Shown here piece after piece: positions 34,839 to 43,793 of a DNA stretch of 64,000 nucleotides (within the stretch, counting starts at the first letter, position 1; the number at the start of each line of letters is the position of its first letter). Source of the DNA: Lacticaseibacillus hulanensis (GTDB taxonomy: Bacteria; Bacillota; Bacilli; Lactobacillales; Lactobacillaceae). The stretch is taken from assembly GCF_004010095.1 (NCBI RefSeq), contig NZ_RRYD01000012.1, positions 1 through 64,000 of the forward strand, written 5' to 3'. The notes under the pieces were generated by a model. That model made no database searches, was not told where the DNA came from, and saw nothing but the letters and a program-made list of their open reading frames with translations. Made by a program: the position numbers and the translations under genes.

Positions 34839-34891
34839 GGACTAGAATTTGGGGGTGGCAAGCACCAACCCTGTAAATTCTGGTCCTTTTT
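34839..34891 (+). terminator. Terminator after ABC exporter
   Basis: A 12-bp stem GGACTAGAATTT/AAATTCTGGTCC with an inner GGGTGG/CCAACCC helix and T5. Confidence 0.9.
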
Positions 34892-34960
34892 GTTTACCAT
34901 GAGACTATTGGAGAAGCAATTGGCGAAAATGCCAGTTGCCCAGCTGAGGAGGCCGAGGAT

Positions 34961-35761
34961 TTGCGGAAAAAAAGGTGGTTGCTCGGATTATTCATCGCGC
35001 TGCTTGTCGTCATCGGGGCGGCGTATCATCATCACGAAGAATCACAGCCGGTTAGCGGCGTGCCCACGGTGTTCGTGCACGGTTATAACGGTACGGCGGG
35101 GTCGACCAACCGGATGATTGCCGCTTTGGCCCACTCCGGCGTCGCTAAGCGCACCATGCGCGTGACCGTGAAAGCAAACGGTGACTTAACGGTGGATGGG
35201 GGCTTGTATGGCAAAAATCCCATTGTTCAGGTGGTGTACCAGAATCGCACCAATGGGCCGCAGTTTACGAACTGGCTGCTAAAGGTCTACGCGATGCTGC
35301 ATAGTCGCTACCACGTCCAGCGCGTGAACGCGGTCGGCCATTCCGCCGGTGCCCTCAGCGTGGTGGAAGCGGCGATGCAGCACCCGGCGGTCAAGATGAA
35401 CAAGATTGTCGCCATTGCCGGACCGTTTAACGGCTTTTTCGAAAAGGGTGTTTCGCGCAGCGCATTTGATCTGGCGGCGAACGGGCAGCCGAAAAGCCCC
35501 AGTGAGCGGTATCGGCGGTTAGTAGCTGAGGCGCCTAATTTTCGGGCCAATGCGGTGCTGAACATCTACGGCAACCTAGGGGATGGCAGTGACTCCGATG
35601 GGGTTGTGCCGGTCAACTCGGCCAGGAGCATGAAGTATCTGCTGCGCAATTGGCACGGCAGCTACCAAGAGCGGCAGGCCCGGGGGCAAAGCGCCCAGCA
35701 CAGCCGGCTACACCAAAACAACAGGACGGTGGATACGGCATTGCGGGAGTTCCTGTTTTAG
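34961..35761 (+). CDS. Exported alpha/beta hydrolase (DUF915)
   Basis: 266 residues. TTG start with AGGAGG at 8 bases. N-terminal membrane segment (6-22). PTVFVHGYNGTAGSTN, nucleophile elbow GHSAG (about 124-128), GNLGDGSDSDGVVPVNSA with the Asp, and a C-terminal His-rich segment. Membrane-anchored hydrolase of unknown substrate; paralogous in family to the gene at 31250. Confidence 0.8.
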   Translation: MRKKRWLLGLFIALLVVIGAAYHHHEESQPVSGVPTVFVHGYNGTAGSTNRMIAALAHSGVAKRTMRVTVKANGDLTVDGGLYGKNPIVQVVYQNRTNGPQFTNWLLKVYAMLHSRYHVQRVNAVGHSAGALSVVEAAMQHPAVKMNKIVAIAGPFNGFFEKGVSRSAFDLAANGQPKSPSERYRRLVAEAPNFRANAVLNIYGNLGDGSDSDGVVPVNSARSMKYLLRNWHGSYQERQARGQSAQHSRLHQNNRTVDTALREFLF

Positions 35762-35962
35762 TCAGGTGCGGTAAAAGGCAGTTTTGGGGTTCGATGGTTT
35801 ACGCATTTGGCGTGGCTAGGACTGATTAACGGTGATGACCAGGTAATAATGAATCTGGCTGGTCAGACATTCACTCGCGACGAGGTCGTCAACAAATGAT
35901 TTGCCGATTAAGCCGGCGATGAACTGCCTTAAGGAAAAAGGAAAAATACCGGAATCTTCCAC

Positions 35963-36004
35963 AACAAAAAAGCATTTGACCAACTGGCCAAATGCTTTTT
36001 TGTT
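35963..36004 (-). terminator. Terminator, probable original rpsD terminator
   Basis: A 16-bp stem (35963-35978 with 35989-36004) flanked by A and T runs. It lies 28 bases left of the duplicated rpsD tail (36032). In the chromosome before integration it would terminate rpsD, which reads leftward. The rest of 35762-36306 has no gene. Confidence 0.75.
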
Positions 36005-36031
36005 GCAACCGTGTTGAAAAAGTAATCGAGG

Positions 36032-36050
36032 ATTACAGCTTCTGGTGGTA
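36032..36050. other. attL-side core site (duplicated rpsD tail)
   Basis: ATTACAGCTTCTGGT, one variable base, then GTA. It is identical over the first 15 bases to the rpsD 3' end at 47465-47479. Confidence 0.75.
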
Positions 36051-36156
36051 ACAAGGCGAAACTTGTCAATCTGATTCAATACAAATCCAGACATGTCAAG
36101 GTATTCAAGGAAAACTTCTTGATGGAGTACTGTGAAAATCGGCTTGGATTGATAAT

Positions 36157-36176
36157 TTCTGCAACAGCGTGCAACA
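36157..36176 (+). other. Putative integrase arm site, left end
   Basis: TTCTGCAACA-N3-TGCAACA. The same motif with the same spacing occurs at the right end (47398-47417). Confidence 0.6.
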
Positions 36177-36306
36177 TTTGAGCTGACCCGTAAATACTGG
36201 TGAATAAATCGTGCATGTACCTATTGTGCGATTTTTTGGTGGCTAGATATTGAACCAATGTTGCTTAGCACCGCGACTATATAGAGTTAAGTCTAAGTCT
36301 GATGAG

Positions 36307-37101
36307 TTAAGAGAAGAATTTTCCAATGAATCCACCGACCAAGCCACCAATGATTAGGTTTGCTATCCAAAAGAGGATTTTCCCCCAGGTGGACTCATTG
36401 GCACAATTATAGATTCCTAGTGGAATATTTCCATATCTATCCTGAAAGCTAGATTTTGTCTTTAACTCGTTATCGATGGCTCTGGTCAGAAACTTGTCGA
36501 ACAGATTGACCTTTCCGGCACAGGAGAAGCTTAATCTGACAAAATCGTGATTGTTGAATGCATCGGCTTCGTCTTTTCCAGACATGAAATCTTTTACGTG
36601 TATGTCGTTGTGATCCATCAACGATTTAATATGTGGATCACCAATGTAGCTTTTGCCGTAATACTTCCGGAAAAGGATAGCCAAATCTAATTTGCTTTGA
36701 TCTGGAATGATTGCGGGGACCTGGCCTAAGACTCGATACCTTTTCTCTAGGGCCTTGAACCCAAAGTTCGAATCGCGCATATTCCAGTGAATCCAAATCT
36801 TGTCTGTGTGGCCCTGAACAAAGGTAAAGAAGTCATCTAGCATCCTGCGTTCAACTTCCTTATATTTTTCGAAAATATCTTCCGTTTGAATTTGCATCAA
36901 TTCAGCCGCTTTATGTACCGCAAAGAGGTCAGTTTGACCGCTTGATGGCGACTTTACGGCAATCGCGGTAATCCGCGGCGTTGCACCATTGGTATCGAAA
37001 AAGCTTTCGCAGGAATAATGAATAATCAGATACCTGTCCTTGTGTTTTTCGAAATCGTGAAATATTTTACCTGCTTCGCGGTGATCTAGGAATCTTGACA
37101 T
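36307..37101 (-). CDS. Hypothetical protein with C-terminal membrane segment
   Basis: 264 residues, not recognised with certainty. Soluble part 1-235, then a hydrophobic segment (about 240-262, Gly-rich). HYSCESFFD near residue 30, HWNMRDSNFGFKALEKR near 105-120, SKLDLAILFRKYYG and GKDEADAFNNHDF recall the order of motifs in DnaQ-like (DEDD) exonucleases, but the acidic residues do not match cleanly. As accessory cargo near the edge of a mobile element, a defence role is possible but not shown. RBS GAGGA. GC is clearly lower than core genes. Confidence 0.5.
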   Translation of the reverse strand: MSRFLDHREAGKIFHDFEKHKDRYLIIHYSCESFFDTNGATPRITAIAVKSPSSGQTDLFAVHKAAELMQIQTEDIFEKYKEVERRMLDDFFTFVQGHTDKIWIHWNMRDSNFGFKALEKRYRVLGQVPAIIPDQSKLDLAILFRKYYGKSYIGDPHIKSLMDHNDIHVKDFMSGKDEADAFNNHDFVRLSFSCAGKVNLFDKFLTRAIDNELKTKSSFQDRYGNIPLGIYNCANESTWGKILFWIANLIIGGLVGGFIGKFFS

Positions 37102-37163
37102 ACGGTCCTCGTTTTCGTTTGTTGAATGAAATTATCATTTTCTCAGGGGGGTAAATACGCTGT

Positions 37164-37613
37164 CTATGCAGAGGCAGCCTGTGCCTTCTTAACCTTATCA
37201 GCAGTTAGAAGCCGATCAATAACGTCTTGCATCGTGTGTCGGTCGAGCTCCATTAACGCAGCGGTTTCCGCCTCATGATAAATTCCGGTTAGGACATCTT
37301 GAATGTTAGCACCAACTATGCAAAGCGGATTGGTTTCCTTATCGAGTGCGAAAAGTGGGGTGTGTCCTTCCGTCAGTAGGTAAACGTCTAACAACGTAAT
37401 TTCATCGGGTGATTTTGCGAAAATTGGGTTATGTGTTTCGGCGTCAGTTGTCACGACGCCAGCTTCTTTTAATGTTCCAATCAGACGCCGGACGACAACT
37501 GGTGAAGTGTTAATGCTGGTTGCAATCACGGCGCTAGTAATATGAATGTTCTGATACACCGAGATGAATGCCAACAGGTGGATGGTGTCGCTGAACTTAG
37601 TTGAAACTCGCAT
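37164..37613 (-). CDS. Rrf2 family transcriptional regulator
   Basis: 149 residues. Winged HTH (about 1-80, with NTSPVVVRRLIGTLKEAGVV) and a C-terminal helical part. There is a single Cys (NPLCIVGAN), as in YwnA-type redox or thiol-responsive members without an Fe-S cluster ligand set. Divergent from the ABC transporter genes across a 138-base gap containing an inverted repeat. RBS GGAGG. Confidence 0.8.
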   Translation of the reverse strand: MRVSTKFSDTIHLLAFISVYQNIHITSAVIATSINTSPVVVRRLIGTLKEAGVVTTDAETHNPIFAKSPDEITLLDVYLLTEGHTPLFALDKETNPLCIVGANIQDVLTGIYHEAETAALMELDRHTMQDVIDRLLTADKVKKAQAASA

Positions 37614-37657
37614 GTGAATACCTCCGTAACTTTTGTGGTTACAATAATTCTAGCATA

Positions 37658-37689
37658 TTTTCTGGAATTCGAGGGTAATTTCTAGAAAA
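37658..37689. promoter_or_regulatory. Candidate Rrf2 operator
   Basis: Inverted repeat TTTTCTGGAATT ... AATTTCTAGAAAA (one extra base) between the divergent Rrf2 and transporter genes. Confidence 0.45.
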
Positions 37690-37751
37690 ACCTAGCCCTT
37701 ATTGAGAAGCTGCCATTATAGTGAGTCTATTCCGAAACAAAAGAGGTAACC

Positions 37752-38690
37752 ATGATGATTCAGTTTCAGCAAGTTTTCAAAAAATATCAAGAGGCAGCTG
37801 CATTGACTGACATCAGTCTGTCAATCGCAAGTCATGAGCTATTCGTGCTGGTGGGGCCCAGCGGAAGTGGTAAAACGACATTATTGAAAATGATCAACAG
37901 ATTAAATACACCCACAAGCGGCAAGGTCTTGATTGATGATCTTGATGTCATGGCGGTGCCCGACGTTCGAGAATTTCGTCGCGGGATCGGCTATGTTCTG
38001 CAAGCTGGCGCACTATTTCCAAACATGACGGTAGCAGAGAATGCCTCAATCCAACTGGCAGCACAAAACGTCCCACAAGATAGGCGGGATGCGCGTGTTC
38101 GCGAGTTACTGAATGCCGTCGGTTTAGCATCTGACAAGTTCATGAATAGGATGCCTAATGAGTTATCTGGTGGTGAAGCGCAACGTGTGGGTATCGTTCG
38201 TGCGTTAGCAGCTGAACCGAATATCGTTTTGATGGACGAGCCATTTAGCGCACTTGATCCGTTGTCGCGTCGTCAACTGCAAGATTTAGTCGTGAAGTTA
38301 CACAAGCAATTTAACACCACCATCATTTTTGTTACGCATGACATGGACGAGGCATTGAGGTTAGCCGACCGTCTGGCGGTGATCCACGACGGCAAGCTGC
38401 AACAAGTTGGAACGCCAGATGAGATTCTTGCAACGCCTGCAAATCAATTCGTTGCGGAATTTTTCGCTAACGCGGGCCGTCAATCCCAATACGTTAAATC
38501 AGTGTTACCTGCGGGATTCGGACAGCCGGCGACAGGTTCAGCGCTAGTATCGCTTCCGGAAACGGCGATGCTTTCAGACTGGGCAGCACTGTTGCAGCAA
38601 TCACCAACTGCAACGGTTGGTATTGGTGATATGCAGCTTGCTCCAGCAGACTTGATTGCGTATCTTGCTCAAACTCGGGGGGTGCAATGA
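37752..38690 (+). CDS. ABC transporter ATP-binding protein (OpuCA/EgtV-like)
   Basis: 312 residues. Walker A GPSGSGKTT, Q-loop VLQAGALFP, signature LSGGEAQRVGIVRAL and Walker B IVLMDEPFSALDPLS. The C-terminal extension (about 240-312) is short and lacks clear CBS domains. It is coupled to the permease-binding protein fusion, which starts one base after its stop. Uptake ATPase. Confidence 0.88.
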   Translation: MMIQFQQVFKKYQEAAALTDISLSIASHELFVLVGPSGSGKTTLLKMINRLNTPTSGKVLIDDLDVMAVPDVREFRRGIGYVLQAGALFPNMTVAENASIQLAAQNVPQDRRDARVRELLNAVGLASDKFMNRMPNELSGGEAQRVGIVRALAAEPNIVLMDEPFSALDPLSRRQLQDLVVKLHKQFNTTIIFVTHDMDEALRLADRLAVIHDGKLQQVGTPDEILATPANQFVAEFFANAGRQSQYVKSVLPAGFGQPATGSALVSLPETAMLSDWAALLQQSPTATVGIGDMQLAPADLIAYLAQTRGVQ

Positions 38691-38691
38691 G

Positions 38692-40215
38692 ATGCAGGAC
38701 TTAACTAACTATTTGAGCAAAAATGGTGGCGAAATTCTCAATGCTTTATGGCAACATATCGCAATTTCAGTTGTTGCTACCGTGATAACCGTATTGATTG
38801 CACTCCCGTTGGCGATTGTGTTGATCGATCACCGGCGTGCTGGTGAGGCTGTGTTGCAAGTTGCAAGTGTGATTCAAACGATTCCGAGTCTTGCAATCTT
38901 AGGATTACTCATTCCGTTGGTCGGCATCGGGACGATTCCAGCCATAATTGCGCTTGTCTTATATGCCATCATGCCGGTATTTTCCAATGCGTATGCAGGG
39001 TTGACCAACATTGATCCCTTACTAGTCGAAGCAGCAGATGCGTTTGGCGTATCAAGACGATACAAGCTATTCAAGATTCAGTTGCCACTTGCAATGCCTA
39101 TGATTCTGACTGGTCTGCGCATTGCCGTGGTGATGGTGATTGGGACGGCAACATTGGCCGCTTTGATCGGAGGCGGTGGTCTCGGGACCTACATTTTGCT
39201 TGGTATTCAGACGAATAATAATAGTGCTCTATTCGTGGGCGCCATTCTGGCAGCGGTATTGGCTCTGGCCGCCAGTGCCCTAATCAAATTTTTGGCTCAA
39301 ACGAATTTGAAACACGTCATAGTTGGCTTAATTGTGGTTTTGGCTGTGGGTTTCGGGTATGCAGGAGTTCGCGCTTGGCAGAACGCTCAACACCAGACCG
39401 TCACGATTGCTGGTAAAATGGGTGGTGAGCCAGAAATCCTCATCAATATGTATAAAGAATTGATTGAAAAGGATAATGCAAGGGTCACCGTTGATCTTAA
39501 ACCGAACTTTGGTGGGACGAGCTTCCTGTTCAAAGGCTTGCGTAGTGGCAAAATCGATATTTATCCTGAATTTACGGGAACAGTATTGCAGTCGCTGGTC
39601 AAGACTAACCAAAGCGTTCCTCATCAGCCGACACGGGCGTACTCACTTGCCAAGAAGCTGCTGTCAGAACAGTATGCGATGACCTTGCTGACACCAATGC
39701 AGTACCAAAATGGCTACATGATGACAGTGCGAGCTGCTGATGCTAAGAAATATCACTTGAAATCCATTGCTGATTTGAAGCAAGTTCCGCAATTTAGGGC
39801 AGCGTTTGATCCTGACTTTTACCAACAATCTGATGGCTATCCTGGTTTGAAGAATGCATACGGCTTGACCTTCAATTCGGTACGGACGATGGAACCGGCG
39901 TTACGTTATGAAGCGCTGGCCAAAGGTAAAATCGATGTCACAGATGGCTATACCACTGATCCACAAATCAAGCAGTATCATCTGACCATGTTGACAGACA
40001 CGCAGCAGTTCTTCCCACCGTACCAAGGGGCGCCGCTGATGAATACAAAGTTTGCCAAAGCCCATCCGGAAATTGTTAAGAGCCTCAATCGGTTGGCTGG
40101 TAAGGTGACGACTAGTGAAATGCAGGAAATGAATTATCAAGTGACGGTTAAACATGAAAAAGCTGCCACAGTCGCGCATCGGTTCTTAGTCACGCATCAT
40201 TTGCTCAAAGATTAG
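38692..40215 (+). CDS. ABC transporter permease fused to substrate-binding protein (EgtU/OpuC-like)
   Basis: 507 residues. The permease domain (about 10-215) has five to six helices and the EAA loop EAADAFGVSRRYKLFKIQLPLAMP. After a further helix the binding domain follows (about 235-507). GEPEIL, PEFTGTVLQSL, MEPALRYEAL and FFPPYQGAPLMN are shared with streptococcal EgtU (ergothioneine) and with OpuC-type osmoprotectant proteins. The divergent Rrf2 regulator and neighbouring oxidoreductase favour a redox solute such as ergothioneine; glycine betaine or choline remains possible. Confidence 0.8.
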   Translation: MQDLTNYLSKNGGEILNALWQHIAISVVATVITVLIALPLAIVLIDHRRAGEAVLQVASVIQTIPSLAILGLLIPLVGIGTIPAIIALVLYAIMPVFSNAYAGLTNIDPLLVEAADAFGVSRRYKLFKIQLPLAMPMILTGLRIAVVMVIGTATLAALIGGGGLGTYILLGIQTNNNSALFVGAILAAVLALAASALIKFLAQTNLKHVIVGLIVVLAVGFGYAGVRAWQNAQHQTVTIAGKMGGEPEILINMYKELIEKDNARVTVDLKPNFGGTSFLFKGLRSGKIDIYPEFTGTVLQSLVKTNQSVPHQPTRAYSLAKKLLSEQYAMTLLTPMQYQNGYMMTVRAADAKKYHLKSIADLKQVPQFRAAFDPDFYQQSDGYPGLKNAYGLTFNSVRTMEPALRYEALAKGKIDVTDGYTTDPQIKQYHLTMLTDTQQFFPPYQGAPLMNTKFAKAHPEIVKSLNRLAGKVTTSEMQEMNYQVTVKHEKAATVAHRFLVTHHLLKD

Positions 40216-40259
40216 TGACGGCTATCTAGGGGTTCGTTTTGAAAGCGAGGTAAGTTAAA

Positions 40260-40889
40260 ATGCGTCATGGTACTGATCAATTTATTGACTTAGCAGCTGA
40301 CCGATTAACCTTAGTGGATGTCCAGGCAATGGTAGCCGAACTTGATGGCAGTCAAGGGTTGAAAGTGACCAAGAATCCAGCCGTTGAGGCCTTTGATGAG
40401 CCCACTTTCGCAAAGCTAACCGACACAAATTTTCATAACGGGACAATCAAGGTGAAAGTGCTAGGTCAGCTATTACCTGATGCCCCTGAATATGCGCGAG
40501 GCTTCATCGGCGTGGCGTTTCGAATCAATGAAAGTAACACGCAGTTTGAGGCTTTCTACATTCGGCCCACTAATGCGAGATCTGAGGATCAGATGAGACG
40601 AAACCGCGTAGTTCAATATATTTCGTTTCCCGATTACAAGTTTGACCGTTTAAGAGTTGAATCGCCTGGCGTGTATGAGGCGTATGCGGATATTGGACTT
40701 GATGAGTGGATTGACTTGACGATTGAAGTATTGGATGATCATGCCCAACTATATGTCAATCATGCTTCACAGCCCACCCTAGTCGTGAAGGATCTTAAGA
40801 ACGGAGCGACCAACGGTGGGGCAATTGGCCTGTGGGTGGATGTGGGCACAGCGGGCTATTTCGAGGATCTGCAAATCATCCCGCGCTAG
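40260..40889 (+). CDS. Lectin-like (concanavalin/laminin-G fold) hypothetical protein
   Basis: 209 residues with no signal peptide. A predicted beta-rich pattern resembles DUF1080-type or laminin-G-like domains: GTIKVKVLGQL, FIGVAFRINESNTQFEAFYIRP, WIDLTIEVLDDHAQLYVN, GAIGLWVDVGTAGYFEDLQI. It may bind a saccharide or act as a small intracellular accessory. AGCGAGG precedes the ATG. It lies 44 bases after the transporter and may be co-transcribed. Confidence 0.65.
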   Translation: MRHGTDQFIDLAADRLTLVDVQAMVAELDGSQGLKVTKNPAVEAFDEPTFAKLTDTNFHNGTIKVKVLGQLLPDAPEYARGFIGVAFRINESNTQFEAFYIRPTNARSEDQMRRNRVVQYISFPDYKFDRLRVESPGVYEAYADIGLDEWIDLTIEVLDDHAQLYVNHASQPTLVVKDLKNGATNGGAIGLWVDVGTAGYFEDLQIIPR

Positions 40890-40992
40890 AATGTGCTTGG
40901 TATCCTCCACGTGAGAGTTACTGGCCAGCAAAACGTTCGCAGCGTTCATGAATGTTCAAATGCGTAGGAAAGCGCTGAAAGGAAGACGACAA

Positions 40993-41952
40993 ATGAAAGC
41001 AGTTATTGTGAAGCATCCTGGTGGCCCAGAAGTGTTGGAATATACCGAAGTGCCAATGCCTATCGTTCGCCCTGGCTGGACTAGGGTTAAAGTACATGGG
41101 TTTGGGATCAACCATTCGGAAATTTTTACGCGCGAAGGCAAGTCTCCGTCTGTAAAATTTCCACGGATTCTCGGGATTGAGGTTGTCGGTACTGTCGATG
41201 CAACTAGCGCCCCTGAGCGATTCACAGTAGGGCAAACGGTGGTTTCGTTGATGGGCGAAATGGGCCGCGCTTATGACGGCAGTTACGCGGACTATGTCCT
41301 ATTGCCTAATGCACAGGTGTATCCTGTTACCACGGAATTAGATTGGGAACAACTGGCGGCGATTCCAGAAACCTTCTATACGGCGTTTGGTATTTATCAG
41401 AGTCTGCGTCTGCAAGCTGGTGATCACGTCTTAATTCGTGCGGCAACTAGTGGTGTCGGTGTCGCCATTTTGAAATTGATGAAAGCGTCAGGAATCGACT
41501 TAACGATCACTGGTACCACTCGCTCTGATCGTAAAGATGACGCACTCAAGGCACTGGGAATCGACACGATTTTACACACACCGGATGCGACCCACTTGCC
41601 TGATGACGCCGGAGAGTTCGATAAAATCGTTGATATGATCGGGCCGGCTGCCGTTCGCGATTCGTTGGCACACGCTGCTGAATGGGGTGTGGTCAGCTCT
41701 ACTGGACAGCTTGGTGGCGTCTGGGCACTAGATGAGTTCGACCCAATTATGGATATTCCGAATAATCGTTATTTGACCGGTTTTTACTCCGGCGATGTCG
41801 ATGCGCAGCGTGTACAGGATTTGTTCGATTTCATTGCCAAGCATCACGTAGACGTTACGCCAGAGAAAATTTTCACCTTAGCCCAAACCCGTGAGGCCCA
41901 CGAGTACCTTGCAACTGCCGCCGGTCTAGGAAAAGTAGTCGTGTTACCATAG
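40993..41952 (+). CDS. Zinc-type alcohol dehydrogenase / quinone oxidoreductase family protein
   Basis: 319 residues. MDR fold: N-terminal GroES-like domain (MKAVIVKHPGGPEVLEYTE), then a Rossmann domain. The NADPH-binding element AATSGVGVAILKLMKASG corresponds to the AxxGxVG loop of quinone oxidoreductases. No structural zinc Cys cluster is visible, consistent with the zinc-independent quinone reductase branch. The start at 40993 has AAAGGAAG; a longer in-frame extension has a poor site. Probably an NADPH-dependent enone or quinone reductase. Confidence 0.85.
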   Translation: MKAVIVKHPGGPEVLEYTEVPMPIVRPGWTRVKVHGFGINHSEIFTREGKSPSVKFPRILGIEVVGTVDATSAPERFTVGQTVVSLMGEMGRAYDGSYADYVLLPNAQVYPVTTELDWEQLAAIPETFYTAFGIYQSLRLQAGDHVLIRAATSGVGVAILKLMKASGIDLTITGTTRSDRKDDALKALGIDTILHTPDATHLPDDAGEFDKIVDMIGPAAVRDSLAHAAEWGVVSSTGQLGGVWALDEFDPIMDIPNNRYLTGFYSGDVDAQRVQDLFDFIAKHHVDVTPEKIFTLAQTREAHEYLATAAGLGKVVVLP

Positions 41953-41970
41953 CGAAAGGAAGTACCGAAT

Positions 41971-42405
41971 ATGCAGTACAAGCAACTTGGGCAAACCCTA
42001 TACTTACGTGTGGATAAGGGCGAAGAGATTCTCACTCAGATTCTCAAAGTGTGTGCAGATGCGGGCGTTAAGTCTGCCACTTTTAGTGGCATCGGTGCCT
42101 GCCAAGCAGCGGTACTATCCACGTATCTGCCAGATAGGAATGACTTCACTGATCACCACTTAAGCGGAATGCTTGAGCTGGTGTCGTTGAGTGGAAATAT
42201 CACATTCGATGGTGGGGCTCTGCATCAGCACGCGCACGCTACGCTTTCTGAACTTGGGCGAGATGGTGAGCCACATGTAATAGCGGGACACTTAACCAGC
42301 GCAACTGTGATGTACACTGGGGAGATCACGATTCAGCCTGTTGTAGGTGTAATTCCACGAAAGTTCGACGATAATGTCGGAATCACAGTGTGGAATTTAG
42401 ACTAG
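41971..42405 (+). CDS. PPC/DUF296 domain protein
   Basis: 144 residues. A complete PPC (DUF296) domain: YLRVDKGEEILTQILKVCAD, GIGACQAAVLSTY, HQHAHATLSE with clustered His, GHLTSATVMYTGEI. The bacterial single-domain members are trimeric and of unknown function; the His cluster may bind metal. RBS AAAGGAAG; 18 bases after the oxidoreductase, same transcript, ending in a strong terminator. Confidence 0.85.
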   Translation: MQYKQLGQTLYLRVDKGEEILTQILKVCADAGVKSATFSGIGACQAAVLSTYLPDRNDFTDHHLSGMLELVSLSGNITFDGGALHQHAHATLSELGRDGEPHVIAGHLTSATVMYTGEITIQPVVGVIPRKFDDNVGITVWNLD

Positions 42406-42414
42406 TGCAGCTCA

Positions 42415-42460
42415 AAAATGAGACCTGCCACGGTGAGCGTGGTAGATCTCATTTTTTTTT
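42415..42460 (+). terminator. Terminator of cargo operon
   Basis: Stem GAGACCTGCCACG with CGTGGTAGATCTC, extended by AAAAAT/ATTTTT and a run of T. Confidence 0.9.
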
Positions 42461-42512
42461 GCTTATCGTATGTTGAGGTGTTTTTGTGGTTAATTATTTC
42501 GGACGTTCAGCA

Positions 42513-42836
42513 CTACTGGTCGTGTCGCTTGCCGCGCAGTACATGATCTGCATGGGCTAGTGTTTCATCCACCACATCGAGAATATGAGGATCATCAAGG
42601 CGGTAGTACATTGCCTTACCCTCGCGACGAGCATTCACTAGTTGATAATCGCGTAGCGCTGCCAGCTGATGAGATACAACTGACTGTGAAACGCCCAAAG
42701 CAGTCATGATTTCAGAGACGTTGAGTTCTTGATTTTCAAGCAAATGTAGCAACCGTAGACGCGTTGGATTACTTAGCAACTTGAAAATCCGAATAGATTC
42801 CTCAATATGTTCTGCATCAATTATATGGTTTTCCAA
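42513..42836 (-). CDS. ArsR/CadC-type metal-responsive repressor
   Basis: 107 residues from a TTG start with GGAGGA at 6 bases. ArsR winged [23 protein letters not shown], then the recognition helix [18 protein letters not shown]. The C-terminal [17 protein letters not shown] supplies acidic and His residues usual for alpha5-type metal sites. No CxC motif is present in the DNA-binding helix, so it resembles CzrA/NmtR more than classical CadC. Divergent from the CadD-type gene. Confidence 0.85.
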   Translation of the reverse strand: MENHIIDAEHIEESIRIFKLLSNPTRLRLLHLLENQELNVSEIMTALGVSQSVVSHQLAALRDYQLVNARREGKAMYYRLDDPHILDVVDETLAHADHVLRGKRHDQ

Positions 42837-42852
42837 GACAAGTCCTCCTACA

Positions 42853-42870
42853 TATGTTATAGTCAACATA
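42853..42870. promoter_or_regulatory. Operator for the ArsR-type repressor
   Basis: Perfect inverted repeat TATGTT-ATAGTC-AACATA in the short divergent gap between repressor and transporter. Confidence 0.65.
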
Positions 42871-42895
42871 CGACGTCGGAAGGAGCTGTTTGTGT

Positions 42896-43498
42896 ATGTT
42901 GAAAACTATTATAACTGGCGTAACTGCCTACATTTCTACCAGTCTTGACTATCTTCTTATTTTGATGATGATTTTCGGATCCGTCAAGCCTCATCAGCGG
43001 CGCCTGGTTTACTGGGGCGATTTATTAGGTACTGGGATTCTAGTTGCCACTAGCTTGTTCATTGCCCTTGTGTTGCGCTTGGTCCCAGCAGAGTGGGTAC
43101 TAGGGTTATTAGGCCTAATTCCTGTCTTGATGGGGATTAAGCTCGTGCTAGCGGGTGAGCATGATGATGATAGCGTGGTGGCAAGCCGCTTCAAACCGGC
43201 TAACATCATTTCTAGTGTGGCACTGATAACTGTCGCGACTTGCGGTGCCGATAATATTGGCGTGTACGTACCCTTGTTTGCTTCTCAGACTATCTATGCG
43301 ACGGGGATTACGTTGGTGACATTTTTTGTTATGTTGACTCTGGTTTGTTGGCTTGGGGCTCAGCTAGGTCGCTTGCCGTTCGTGGCTCGCATACTTGAGA
43401 GTACAGGGCGTTGGCTTACAGCTGCCGTATATGTCGGGATAGGTGTTTATATATTACTGGAAAATGGAACAATTACGCATATCTTCGGACTAGCGTAA
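42896..43498 (+). CDS. cadD: CadD family cadmium resistance transporter
   Basis: 200 residues with five to six transmembrane helices. [23 protein letters not shown] and [18 protein letters not shown] are CadD-like, including the Cys-Gly-Ala-Asp-Asn motif in a helix. Predicted cadmium (possibly zinc) efflux protein. ATG at 42896 has AAGGAG at 10 bases; a TTG two codons earlier is also possible. The 295 bases after it contain no gene. Confidence 0.88.
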   Translation: MLKTIITGVTAYISTSLDYLLILMMIFGSVKPHQRRLVYWGDLLGTGILVATSLFIALVLRLVPAEWVLGLLGLIPVLMGIKLVLAGEHDDDSVVASRFKPANIISSVALITVATCGADNIGVYVPLFASQTIYATGITLVTFFVMLTLVCWLGAQLGRLPFVARILESTGRWLTAAVYVGIGVYILLENGTITHIFGLA

Positions 43499-43743
43499 CG
43501 AAACGTGTGAAAGTAGATGTATGAGACGTGTCGAGCGGGATGAGAATATAGTCACCGCAAGGCCCGCATAGGGCGCATATTATGGACCAGAAGTAGATGA
43601 TTGGTCACATGTGAGTGTGAGACAATCTGCAGGGAATTGCGATATCGACGCGCAGATCACACAGATCTAGTGATAGAGCCTTTTGTTTTCACGGAAGAGG
43701 CCTGAGTCACGGTGAAATCTGTTCAGAGTAACTTGGTATTGTA

Positions 43744-43783
43744 GAAGAGGCCTCTTCCGATCAGTCGGATAGGCCTCTTCTTT
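43744..43783. terminator. Terminator between cadD side and Xre gene
   Basis: GAAGAGGCCT (43744-43753) and AGGCCTCTTC (43771-43780) around a TTCCGA/TCGGAT inner stem, followed by TTTC. Confidence 0.6.
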
Positions 43784-43793
43784 CATCTTGTGA

